Assembly: GCA_022792885.1 (NCBI GenBank)
Contig: JAAWBX010000006.1
Location: 35,821 to 99,820, forward strand
Origin: Lachnospiraceae bacterium
Lineage (GTDB): Bacteria > Bacillota > Clostridia > Lachnospirales > Lachnospiraceae
Direction of reading: 5' to 3'
DNA: 64,000 bases
A model generated the notes under the pieces. The model searched no databases and had not been told where the DNA came from. It saw nothing but the letters and a program-made list of their open reading frames with translations. The stretch's first letter is position 1. Each line of letters begins with the position of its first letter. A program made the position numbers and the translations under genes. Below are positions 51,301-58,610 of the stretch, in pieces.

Positions 51301-53281
51301 CGGTTTCCTTCGCGGGCTCCGATTCGCTCTCCTTTACGGCCTCCCCGTCTCCGGCCTGCGGTTCCGTTTCGGTTTTTGTCTCTTCCGCAGCCTTTGTTTC
51401 TTCTACGGTTTTTGTCTCTTCCGCGGCTTTCGTTTCCGCGTCCGATTCTTTTCCTGCCTCTCCTTCGTTTTCGTCTCCTGCGGGCTTTGTACCCGGTTCC
51501 GGTTCTCCGGCTTTTGTCCCGGTTTCTTCCGGCGGCCATACGGAAGTTCCCTCATTCGATCCCGTCTCCGGCGTCTCCTCCCCGGCAATCACTTCTGCCG
51601 GCAGAAAAACGCTCCCTTCAACATGAAAACGAACCGAAATGTCTTTATCGCCATACTCATAGGTATTCGCAAGCCGGAAGGTCCGGTCCGCAACCTCGGG
51701 GCGTTTCGCTTCCCCCTCCTCTTCCGCTTTTGTCTCCTCCGTCGGTTCTTCTTCGCTCCCGGTTTCCTCCGGCTCTTCCTCCGCGGATCCGTACCCGATC
51801 GCGATTTCGGAAAATCCGCCCAATCGGAACGTCACGCCTCCGTCTTCCGTTCTTCCGGCCGGAATTTCCTCGGCGCCTCCCTCATCGTTGAAACCGATCA
51901 CCGTGACCGGAACGCCTTCTTTTAAGGCTTCTTCCCCCAGGAACCGTAAAGTCACAACCACGGAATCTTTCGGCTCAAGCTTCTGTTCCCGAATATAAAA
52001 GCCGATCCGCAGCAGATCCCTGACCGGAGCCGCCTCCTCCCCTAAAAACGCTTGATACTCGGCTTCCCGCGCCGTGTAAACTTCCTCTTCCTCCTCCGCG
52101 GTCACCCGCTTTACAAGCAGGACGCAGCGATCCGGAAGGCCGGCTTCTTTCCCGTAAACGGCCGTAACGGCAAAACCGTCCCCTTCAAAAGCCCTCTGCA
52201 CCGCCTTCTCCTCCGACGCGGTAAAACATCCCGCATTATGTACATGCTCCCAGACTTCCAGCTTCCCGCAAACCAGCCAGCCGTCTTCGTCCAGACATTC
52301 GTTCGTGTGAAGATGCGGTTCCGCCTCCGTTTTTTCACAGATCAGCTTCGGCTCCTCTGCCCCGGCTTCCTGAACATAACAGGCCTCCGTATGAACATGT
52401 TTTTCGACCTCCGGCAACGGGCATATTACATTTCCCTTCGAACCGTAACACGCATCGCTGTGGATATGAACCATGCAATCCGCCTGGCCGCATATCACCT
52501 GCCCTTCCGGATCAAAACAGTTATCCGTATGAACATGCACCAGCTCCCCGCAATAAAACGACGGTTTCTTATGGCACGCATCCTCATGGGTATGTTCTTC
52601 TTCATTACAAATCAGCGTTTCCGTCCGCTCATAACACGCATCCGAGTGGACATGGCCGCTCTCCGCCGGCGCTTCGCTCCCGGGATTCGCCTGCCCGGAG
52701 GCTTCCGCATTCAGATCCCCCGTCTCTTCCTTCCCGCAGGAAAGAACCCGCTCCGTCGCATAGCAGGCGTCCGCGTGGGTGTGTCCCTCCGCTTCTTCCC
52801 GTTCGCAGACCAGCACTCTCTCCTCCGTCCGGATATAACACGCTTCCGTGTGGGCATGCTCCTCGTTCTCTTCCAGCGTACAGGCCAACTCCTCCTCCGC
52901 GTGCATGGTATAACAGGAATCCACGTGGGCATGGCCTTCCAGCTCTTCTCTCCCGCATACCAGATTCTTCACTTCCGTATAGCAGCTCTCATCATGCCGA
53001 TGTACTTCGACCGTCTCCCCAGGCGTCGCTTCGGCGGCCTCTGTCAAAAGCCCCTCCTCCTGTCCGCAGATCAACACACGCTCGTAACACGCATCCTCAT
53101 GCGCATGCGCTTCCTTCCCGCAATACGTCTCGCCCACCAGCGCACGGGCCGGGGACATCAGCACCCACGCGGTCGCTACGATCACGATCGCGCTCAACGC
53201 CGTTATGGCTGCCGTCCAACGTCTGCGTCTGCTTTTTTCCTTTATAAATTTTTCCGCCTTTTTTACAATCGAAGTTCTCAT
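48311..53281 (-). CDS. Giant LPETG-anchored adhesin with twelve N-terminal His/Cys repeats
   Basis: This 1656-residue surface protein is the first gene of the operon, with GGAAGGAGG before its ATG. It has a basic start and a signal/anchor helix (about 22-45). Residues 54-352 hold twelve tandem units of the form C-xn-H-x-H-xxx-C, for example HAHEDAC, HVHSDAC and HTHADAC. A domain at about 353-510 follows, then a Glu/Thr/Lys-rich low-complexity stalk (about 511-690). After more extracellular sequence comes a fibro-slime-like block (EYYFFGDDDMWVFLSRV and LVCDIGGTHSSVGEYVNL), with a thirteenth HAHTDVC nearby. An isopeptide-pilin domain (about 1470-1560), LPETG (1617-1621), a helix and a basic tail complete it. 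It is probably the pilus tip adhesin. The repeats could bind metal or form disulfides. Confidence 0.88.
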   Translation of the reverse strand: MRTSIVKKAEKFIKEKSRRRRWTAAITALSAIVIVATAWVLMSPARALVGETYCGKEAHAHEDACYERVLICGQEEGLLTEAAEATPGETVEVHRHDESCYTEVKNLVCGREELEGHAHVDSCYTMHAEEELACTLEENEEHAHTEACYIRTEERVLVCEREEAEGHTHADACYATERVLSCGKEETGDLNAEASGQANPGSEAPAESGHVHSDACYERTETLICNEEEHTHEDACHKKPSFYCGELVHVHTDNCFDPEGQVICGQADCMVHIHSDACYGSKGNVICPLPEVEKHVHTEACYVQEAGAEEPKLICEKTEAEPHLHTNECLDEDGWLVCGKLEVWEHVHNAGCFTASEEKAVQRAFEGDGFAVTAVYGKEAGLPDRCVLLVKRVTAEEEEEVYTAREAEYQAFLGEEAAPVRDLLRIGFYIREQKLEPKDSVVVTLRFLGEEALKEGVPVTVIGFNDEGGAEEIPAGRTEDGGVTFRLGGFSEIAIGYGSAEEEPEETGSEEEPTEETKAEEEGEAKRPEVADRTFRLANTYEYGDKDISVRFHVEGSVFLPAEVIAGEETPETGSNEGTSVWPPEETGTKAGEPEPGTKPAGDENEGEAGKESDAETKAAEETKTVEETKAAEETKTETEPQAGDGEAVKESESEPAKETENEPAKKGGEETNETSGETEPADIPETSEPVELLTQEEFEAKLEFKVEPLTEQSGAYAAVAAYEEELGDTGEELLLQAFAYSLSYEGYELDLSNCTVTAEIMPTQALMDTAREAMEAAGEGRSPVGEGPVNDPDEAPEDSGLSNEILIEAMELLDGTDDSLSGDGSDGPVSDEAGVILDGDGAGIGEIQVMSLREEEEITPMRLSLTSGALAVRATGQPNPKFRVQYYANLEMISKTGSNGLPVIDTSGGKLPVNGGGRDVASPNGNPIRNIYVDNDGKVLTENVLTEVYEARDCEYIRQPTINYFDALRNKPGYGLKEVWVLKEGRDEKSVDPGDWDRYTYSSALHFTNRSVSETAKPIPDNDTGQHVSSGYVYIRDNAVLRLVYDSTEGDPDFTAAFYDYDISDGYIYGTEENARNRADQQNTSSQDDRTWYSYTGRSGINSDANYIGKPGSRLAFGNANTGTGLQHEQWNANLLNKLNAAQSGHPSVSGSYKGCTFGLARDLSEDGKIQYSSQVAVPNLFNEGGAAGKTSYDEGQYSLKFNRSGDTYTLSAVNGTGVSDLESFNHPSPSAGTVHTHIWTNNFWPMDWAPSYGTDGHDMKIGNLALQTSRNFVGEKGSGGTGAVANGNFPTNDDGRDHNSYFGMRYEVGFELSEDYVGPLEYYFFGDDDMWVFLSRVDVDDNNQVTRYYDSRLVCDIGGTHSSVGEYVNLWDYMKQDHAHTDVCYGEDGNLNCEKEKENKSGKWALTFYYTERGASGSTCWMQFTLPSATSLNPEKTDQDYGDLRIEKTVTAVEGDNETEVDNNDEFSFRIELTDAQGNRLPDDYSYVKYDKNGTELGADLIIWDGAEFTLKNGEYIIIRYLPKGTKYTVIEANEAVTVIPNTGESAPDNPDDPDASDETRVPSDTEYLTDISINNIPPSSDRQNLQQDKIAAGMIEQGDVNKVHYNNKFYTYVLPETGGAGNPSYTMAGISFMLMGGLMYRKKIKERKRRTRV

Positions 53282-53442
53282 TCAGAATATCCTCCTTCCA
53301 GATCCTTCGAAACGTCTGACCCCACCCGGTTCTGACGATCCGGTCATGAAAAATCCTGTTTTTTACGATCTATCGCAAGTTTTTTATGATTTTATACAAA
53401 ATAAATCGGGAGCCAATCGCTGCCTCCGGATTCTGTCAGCCT

Positions 53443-53470
53443 GCTCTCAAAAAGTGTACCTTTTGAGAGC
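53443..53470. repeat. Palindrome 1, CTCAAAA-type
   Basis: Perfect 10-bp arms GCTCTCAAAA and TTTTGAGAGC enclose the loop AGTGTACC. Confidence 0.8.
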
Positions 53471-53633
53471 AAATCTTTTCTTTACTATTAAGATAGCACA
53501 ACTTTTCTTATTTCGCAACATTTCCATTAAAATAATATCCAAACAGAACTGTTTTTTTACAACTTTGGCCTGTTTCCAGGCAAATTTTATTTGTGTAATT
53601 TTTAACCAATTTTATTTTTAATAGTTGCCTGTC

Positions 53634-53661
53634 TTTTTCAAAAGGTACGCTTTTTGAAAAA
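53634..53661. repeat. Palindrome 2, CAAAA-type
   Basis: Perfect 10-bp arms TTTTTCAAAA and TTTTGAAAAA enclose an 8-base loop (GGTACGCT). It has the same length and layout as palindrome 1, with a shared GTAC in the loop. Confidence 0.75.
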
Positions 53662-53736
53662 ACGTATTATTTTAATGAAAATTTTCGAATCAGTTGCAAA
53701 CGGAAGCGTTCTGTGTTATGTTTATACAAGGAAGCC

Positions 53737-53809
53737 GTTCTCAAAAAAGTAATCTTTCGGGTATCCCGTACCGCCGTTCGGCATTTCACAAGGTACACCT
53801 TTTGAGAAC
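53737..53809. repeat. Palindrome 3, longer CTCAAAA-type element
   Basis: Arms GTTCTCAAAA and TTTTGAGAAC are separated by 53 bases. The right end AGGTACACCTTTTGAG matches the reverse complement of palindrome 1 at 15 of 16 bases, so it looks like the same element carrying an insert. Confidence 0.7.
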
Positions 53810-53951
53810 ATAACCTGCTTCACTCCACAAGTTCCCTTCTCTTACCGTCTTCATTCTATATCATATTATTCGACAAAGTCTCTGCCTTTTATTATATGGC
53901 ATCATCACCAAAAATTTCCTGAAAATGGAAAAAAGCTTTTGCAAAACGATA

Positions 53952-54009
53952 GACGCCCACAAGATAAGGTACCGCACTCCGCCATACCCTACTTTATCTT
54001 GTGAGCGTC
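53952..54009. repeat. Long hairpin with 20-base arms
   Basis: Arms at 53952-53971 and 53990-54009 pair over 20 bases with one mismatch and one G-T, loop 18. It lies 43 bases past the MFS stop on that gene's strand, followed by ATCGTTTTGC. It could be a terminator with a poor T-run, or a small palindromic insertion. Confidence 0.65.
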
Positions 54010-54051
54010 CCAATTCCACGCCGGTATCTTTTAAAAATCAAAAAGAAAAAA

Positions 54052-55263
54052 TCAAGGTCTTTTAATCAAAAACGAAGCTCCGCTCGCCAGAACGATCGCC
54101 GCCAGCATCATGACAAACGTGCTGATATAAGAACCGCTCATATCATACAGCGCGCCGGCCGCCGTGCTCCCGAAGGAAGACACCAGCAAATTCAGCGTCA
54201 CAAGCTGAAAATTCACCGGATAATGCTTCGCGCCGTAAAAAGCGCTGACAAAAGCCGAGTTTGTGGGCGTCACGCCGCCGTAAGCCAGCCCGATGCAGAC
54301 AAAACCAAGAATGATCAGAGGGAAACTATGTAAAATAACCGCCAGAAGAAGAATCAGCGTCGCCACCAGAAAAGCAACGTTGATGATTCCCATGGTCTTC
54401 TTCCGCCCGATCTTATCAAAAGCCCCGCCAAAAAGAATACGTCCGATTCCGTTAAAGATCGAGATCAGCCCCACCGCCGTAGCCACGGTCCCGGCATCCA
54501 GATCCGGTTTTACACCCAGAGCGATCGAACTTGCCTGGGAGATCAGAGCCAAAGCCGCCACGCACATCAACGTGACCCAGACGAAGTACAGCCAGAAAGC
54601 AGGGCGCCTAAGCATAACCCCCGGAGTCGCCTCCATACCTTCTTCCGAATTTTTCTTCGCTTTCTTCCCGCCCTCCGGCAGTTTAAACGACGCGTCCGGC
54701 AGCTTCAAAAAGAAAGAACCGAGAAGCAAAACCGCGCACAGGATCACGCCCATGCCGAAAAAAGAGGTTCGCCAGGCTTCCACTCCGGCTCCCGAAGGCG
54801 TCATCGCCTGATAGACTTTTCCGATTACAAAAGAGCCAATTCCGAATCCCATCAACAGGATACCGGAAATCAGGCCCGGTTTGTCGGGAAACCACTTCGT
54901 CACCGTGCTCATAACCGCATTATAAGCAAAACCGGAGCCCATCCCGCACAAAACGCCGAAGCCCACATAGAGCATAATCAGACTCTGAGCCCGCGAAGCC
55001 AGGAAAAAACCGGCCAGAAACAGAGCCGACGCCAGCCACACATTGATCTTCACATTGATCTTCCCCGCCGTCAGACCGCCGAACAGGCCCCCCAGGCAGA
55101 AAAAAGACATACAAATCGTAAAAGTCAGAGACAACTGGGCCGCCGACCATTCGCTGAAATAAACTCCGATCGGAGAAGCCAACACGCTCCAGGCATAAAC
55201 CAGGCCGGCAAAAAACAGGATCACCACACCGGCCGCCGCATACAACCAACGTTTTTTCTCCAT
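54052..55263 (-). CDS. MFS transporter of the oxalate/formate antiporter (OFA) type
   Basis: This 403-residue carrier has 12 hydrophobic segments. It opens with WLYAAAGVVILFFAGLVYAWSV, a typical OFA-family first helix. The cytoplasmic motif GRILFGGAFDKIGRKK between the sixth and eighth helices is the MFS A-like motif, and GMGSGFAYNAV fits the fourth helix. The family exchanges small carboxylates; the actual substrate is not deducible. The ATG is placed eight bases after AAAGGAG. It has its own promoter and no operon partner. Confidence 0.87.
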   Translation of the reverse strand: MEKKRWLYAAAGVVILFFAGLVYAWSVLASPIGVYFSEWSAAQLSLTFTICMSFFCLGGLFGGLTAGKINVKINVWLASALFLAGFFLASRAQSLIMLYVGFGVLCGMGSGFAYNAVMSTVTKWFPDKPGLISGILLMGFGIGSFVIGKVYQAMTPSGAGVEAWRTSFFGMGVILCAVLLLGSFFLKLPDASFKLPEGGKKAKKNSEEGMEATPGVMLRRPAFWLYFVWVTLMCVAALALISQASSIALGVKPDLDAGTVATAVGLISIFNGIGRILFGGAFDKIGRKKTMGIINVAFLVATLILLLAVILHSFPLIILGFVCIGLAYGGVTPTNSAFVSAFYGAKHYPVNFQLVTLNLLVSSFGSTAAGALYDMSGSYISTFVMMLAAIVLASGASFLIKRP

Positions 55264-55293
55264 CACTCGTTCTCCTTTGCATATATTACTTTC

Positions 55294-55323
55294 AATATAG
55301 CATAGAACGGTGTAAATTGTAAA
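55294..55323 (-). promoter_or_regulatory. Promoter of the MFS transporter
   Basis: On the minus strand TTTACA, an 18-base spacer and TATATT lie about 30 bases before the ATG. Confidence 0.55.
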
Positions 55324-55343
55324 TTGTTTTTTATTTATTCCCT

Positions 55344-56084
55344 TTAAAATACCTGTGTTTTTTTATTTGCCCCGCAATTTTTCCTTTTTTCGTCGATCAT
55401 TTCATATAATTTTTCCAAGGCATCCTTCAAACCTCCGACCTGATCGATCAATCCGACATCCACCGCTTCTTTTCCGATCAGAATCGTCCCCAGATCTTTG
55501 GTCAGTTCCCCGGCGTTCGTCATCATCTGCTCCAGTTTTTCCTTGGAAACCCGACTGTGCGAAGACATAAAACCGGTGATGCGGTCCTGAATCCGCTTAA
55601 AATATTCATACGTCTGAGGGGCCCCCAAAACCGTACCGCTCATCCGGACCGGATGCACGATCATGGTCCCGCTGGGAACGATATAAGAATAATCGGTCGA
55701 AACCGCCAGCGGGCCGCCGATGGAATGGCTGCCGCCCAGCACCAAAGACACGGAAGGAATGCTTAAAGAAGCGATCATTTCCGAGATCGCCAGACCCGCG
55801 TCGATATCGCCGCCGCTGGTATTTAAAAGCACCAGAAGCCCTTCCACTTCCTTATCATCCTCGATCTCCGCCAACTGGGGCAGCACGTGATCGTACTTGG
55901 TCGCTTTCGAGGACGACGGAAGATTCTCATGGCCCTCGATCTCGCCCACTACGGAGAGCAGATGAATTTTCCGCTTTTGCTCGTTATTTTCCAATCTCAC
56001 CTGACCGTATTCACTGATTTTCTCGTCCCGGAGCTTCTCGTTCTCCTTCTCCTGATTTTCCCGATCCGCTTTGCTCTCTCCCAT
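55344..56084 (-). CDS. TepA/ClpP-like cytoplasmic serine protease
   Basis: This 246-residue protein is of the translocation-enhancing protease family, related to ClpP. After a charged N-terminal extension (1-35) it has VVGEIEGHENLP, the substrate-strand LLNTSGGDIDAGLAISEMI and the nucleophile region LGGSHSIGG (S119/S121). VHPVRMSG (H144) holds the probable catalytic histidine. The ATG has GGAGG seven bases upstream; an open frame extends further 5' without a ribosome site. TepA genes often sit beside ftsK in Clostridia. Here the gene stands alone, 24 kb away. Confidence 0.85.
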   Translation of the reverse strand: MGESKADRENQEKENEKLRDEKISEYGQVRLENNEQKRKIHLLSVVGEIEGHENLPSSSKATKYDHVLPQLAEIEDDKEVEGLLVLLNTSGGDIDAGLAISEMIASLSIPSVSLVLGGSHSIGGPLAVSTDYSYIVPSGTMIVHPVRMSGTVLGAPQTYEYFKRIQDRITGFMSSHSRVSKEKLEQMMTNAGELTKDLGTILIGKEAVDVGLIDQVGGLKDALEKLYEMIDEKRKNCGANKKTQVF

Positions 56085-56213
56085 CCCGTTACCTCCGTAA
56101 AAATTCCCTGCTGCCGCCCGCCGAAAACGGACGACGCCTGTCTTCAGTATGCGGAGGAAACGCAAAAAATATACCTATTATAAAAAGGCCCCGCCGTATG
56201 CCCGAAAACCGTT

Positions 56214-56840
56214 CTACTCGATCCGGCGGATCACCTCCCAGACTTCCTCGTCAAAAACCCGGTCTTTATAGTAATACTTCCGGTCGTCTTCCGTGATGCT
56301 GCGTATGACCCGACACGGATTCTTACCCGCCACAACTCCCGGCGGGACGTCCTTCGTCACAACGCTCCCGGCGGCGATCACCGAATCCGAACCGATCGTG
56401 ACCCCCGGCAGAATCACGCAGTTCCCGCCGATCCAGACGCGGTCGCCGATTGTGATGGGAATCCCGTATTCGTAACCGGATTTCCGGCTCGCCGGATGAA
56501 TCGGATGCCCCGCCGTATACAAAGAAACGTTCGGTCCGAACAACACATCATCTCCGATTCGGATCCTGGCAACATCCAGCATGGTACAGTAAGCGTTCGC
56601 GTAAAAATTCTCACCCACTTCAATATGCGTCCCATATTCACAGTGAAACGGAGGCTCAAAATACACCTCGCCTTTATGGCAGATCCCGGCCTCGTCCAGA
56701 CACCGCAGCCCTTCTTCCAAATCAAACGGCATACATGCGTTATAACGTCGTATCGCACGTTTGGCTCTTTGCTGTTCCTCCACAATCGCCTCATCGGTAA
56801 TATAAGCCATTCCCCGATCCCTTCTCTCCCTATTGTCCAT
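56214..56840 (-). CDS. Maltose/galactoside O-acetyltransferase-like hexapeptide enzyme
   Basis: This 208-residue trimeric left-handed beta-helix acetyltransferase uses acetyl-CoA. The N-terminal helical cap with RRYNACMPFD precedes hexapeptide repeats. The catalytic histidine is in YTAGHPIHP, the CoA-binding turn is GGNCVILPGVTIG, and AAGSVVTKDVPPG plus AGKNPCRVIR are diagnostic of the LacA/Maa family. The natural acceptor is probably a sugar. It has GGAGG seven bases before the ATG and its own promoter. Confidence 0.92.
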   Translation of the reverse strand: MDNRERRDRGMAYITDEAIVEEQQRAKRAIRRYNACMPFDLEEGLRCLDEAGICHKGEVYFEPPFHCEYGTHIEVGENFYANAYCTMLDVARIRIGDDVLFGPNVSLYTAGHPIHPASRKSGYEYGIPITIGDRVWIGGNCVILPGVTIGSDSVIAAGSVVTKDVPPGVVAGKNPCRVIRSITEDDRKYYYKDRVFDEEVWEVIRRIE

Positions 56841-56872
56841 AGCGGCTCCTCCCGGATAATTTTCTATTCGTT

Positions 56873-56901
56873 AGTATAGCCCGATCCCCGGCAACCTTCA
56901 A
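56873..56901 (-). promoter_or_regulatory. Promoter of the O-acetyltransferase gene
   Basis: On the minus strand TTGAAG and TATACT are separated by 17 bases, about 33 bases before the ATG. Confidence 0.7.
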
Positions 56902-56909
56902 TAAAAAAT

Positions 56910-57569
56910 TCACAGCGCCAGGAACCGGTGCGCCGTATCCAGAATCCCCTCATGCTCGACCTGCGCCGCGTCAAAATGAAAGAACCCGAAAACCAGTTCC
57001 AGGAAAACGCTGCCCGCCGCCACGGAAAGAAGCGTTCCGATACCGATCTCCGCCCCCAAAAGCCAGCCGATCAGCAAAACCGTCCCCTCCAGAAACCCGC
57101 GCACAAGACCCAAAGGATACCGGGAAAATTTCCGCCCGAGCCCAACCAGAAAAGCGTCCCTCGGCCCGCAGCCAAAAGCGCCCTGCATCTGGGTATAAGT
57201 TCCCAGACACTGAAACAAAACTCCGGTGAGAAGCACACACACGCTCCCCGCAAAACCGTTCAGAAATACCGGCAGTTCGATTTTCATAAACAAATTGGTC
57301 ACAGGACCGGACAGCCAGGTACACAAAAAACTTCCCAGGCCGACCTTCTCCTTCAGGCCGACGTCCATTGCCAGAATCAAAAAACCTCCGATCATCATCA
57401 CATCCCCGTAAAGCAGCCCGGTGCGAAGCGATACTCCCATAAAAAAAGCATCCCAGGGCGCCAGTCCGATCCCCGCTTTGACCGCCATCACACAACCCGC
57501 GGTCGAAATCGTAGAACCCGCTGCGATAAAAGCCATTCGTCTGCCAAGCGACGGTATCCTTTTCATCAT
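56910..57569 (-). CDS. YczE-like integral membrane protein
   Basis: This 219-residue protein has five to six hydrophobic helices. The motif GIGLAPWDAFFMG near residues 33-45 and the repeat GCGPRDAFLVGLGRK near 133-147 are characteristic of the YczE/YyaS membrane family, whose role is poorly known. One YczE protein assists surfactin synthesis in Bacillus. AGGAGG precedes the ATG. It is divergent from a LysR regulator, which probably controls it. Confidence 0.82.
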   Translation of the reverse strand: MMKRIPSLGRRMAFIAAGSTISTAGCVMAVKAGIGLAPWDAFFMGVSLRTGLLYGDVMMIGGFLILAMDVGLKEKVGLGSFLCTWLSGPVTNLFMKIELPVFLNGFAGSVCVLLTGVLFQCLGTYTQMQGAFGCGPRDAFLVGLGRKFSRYPLGLVRGFLEGTVLLIGWLLGAEIGIGTLLSVAAGSVFLELVFGFFHFDAAQVEHEGILDTAHRFLAL

Positions 57570-57633
57570 AAACCCCTCCTCTTTCTCTTGCTTCTTCTGA
57601 CGCCACTATAGTATACTTAAGGAGAGAAGTAAA

Positions 57634-57661
57634 ATTCATCTTTTTCATGTCTTAGATGAAT
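57634..57661. repeat. Candidate LysR operator
   Basis: Inverted arms ATTCATCT and AGATGAAT (8 bp) with 12 bases between them lie in the divergent intergenic region, 25 bases before the LysR start. Confidence 0.45.
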
Positions 57662-57685
57662 AATCGTTCAACAAAGGAGGCCCCC

Positions 57686-58582
57686 ATGTCCCATTATACC
57701 TATCAGGTCTTTGAAACCGTCGCGGAGGAACTGAATTTTGCCCGGGCCGCCGAACGCCTGAACCTGACGCCGTCCGCCGTCAGCCATGCCATCGCCAAAC
57801 TCGAGGCCGAGTTCGGATTCCCGCTTTTTATCCGAAACCGAAGCGGCGTCGTCCTGACCACCAACGGAAGCGATCTCCTCCCCTACATCCGGGAACACCT
57901 GCAGGCCGACGACCGGCTGCGGCAGGAGGTCGATCAAATCAACGGGCTGGCAAAAGGCGCGCTGACCATCGGCGCCTTTGAGAGCGTCACGATCCACTGG
58001 TTCCCCACGATCATCCGCGAATTCCGCCGGCAATACCCCGGCATTTCCGTTGAACTGATCCAGGAAAATTCCGCGGTCCTTCCGGCCCGCATCAAATCCA
58101 GAAAAGTCAATCTGGCCCTGATTTCCCATATGGAAAAAGAACCGTTCCCATATCCCACGACGCCCTTGTACCGGGACCGCGTTATCTGCATCACCCCGGC
58201 CGGCTACACGCCGCCGCACCGCACCTATATGACGCTTGAAGACATCCGCTCCTTCCCCATTCTGATGCCGCCGATCCAGGATGATGTGGATATCAACTGG
58301 TTTTTAAAAAGGAACGGGCTGACCCCATGTCCCGATTTCCGAATCGCCAGCGACCACACGCTGTTTGCTCTGATCTCGCAGGGGCTCGGCATCAGCCTTT
58401 TCGCGGAACTGATCGCCAGAGGATGCCCGCACAACGTCCGGGCGTACCCGGTCTTTCCGCCCGCCTACCGGATCGTCAGCCTCTATGCCTCCCATCCGCT
58501 GTCGCCGGCCGGCAAAAAGATGCTGAACGCGATCCGCAATTTCCTGAAAAGGGACGAGTGGCGCGACAACTGTCTGATGTAA
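57686..58582 (+). CDS. LysR family transcriptional regulator
   Basis: This 298-residue regulator has an N-terminal winged helix-turn-helix (FETVAEELNFARAAERLNLTPSAVSHAIAKLEAEFG). A C-terminal periplasmic-binding-like effector domain follows, with the hinge near GALTIGAFESV. AAAGGAGG lies just upstream of the ATG at 57686; a ten-residue longer frame lacks a site. It is divergent from the YczE-like gene with an inverted repeat between them, and followed by a GNAT gene after 28 bases. Confidence 0.92.
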   Translation: MSHYTYQVFETVAEELNFARAAERLNLTPSAVSHAIAKLEAEFGFPLFIRNRSGVVLTTNGSDLLPYIREHLQADDRLRQEVDQINGLAKGALTIGAFESVTIHWFPTIIREFRRQYPGISVELIQENSAVLPARIKSRKVNLALISHMEKEPFPYPTTPLYRDRVICITPAGYTPPHRTYMTLEDIRSFPILMPPIQDDVDINWFLKRNGLTPCPDFRIASDHTLFALISQGLGISLFAELIARGCPHNVRAYPVFPPAYRIVSLYASHPLSPAGKKMLNAIRNFLKRDEWRDNCLM

Positions 58583-58610
58583 TCCGAAATCAATAAACGG
58601 GAGGTATTTT

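Larger units (their letters stand above)
53282..54051. other. Gene-free AT-rich region upstream of the pilus operon
   Basis: These 770 bases contain no credible gene. The first 150 hold the adhesin ribosome site and leader, with AT-rich TATAAA-like sequence near 53393-53400 but no convincing paired -35. The middle (53443-53809) carries three related palindromes. The stretch 53480-53640 is strongly AT-rich. The end holds a long hairpin (53952-54009) next to the MFS gene. Confidence 0.8.

Noticed and set aside
52226..53134. Tandem repeats considered as a CRISPR array
   Set aside because: The repetition is at protein level inside one long reading frame. DNA repeats are imperfect, spacers are coding and no cas genes are present.
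52052..53335. 427-codon plus-strand frame opposite the His/Cys repeats
   Set aside because: It is a mirror of the repeated adhesin codons with no independent features.
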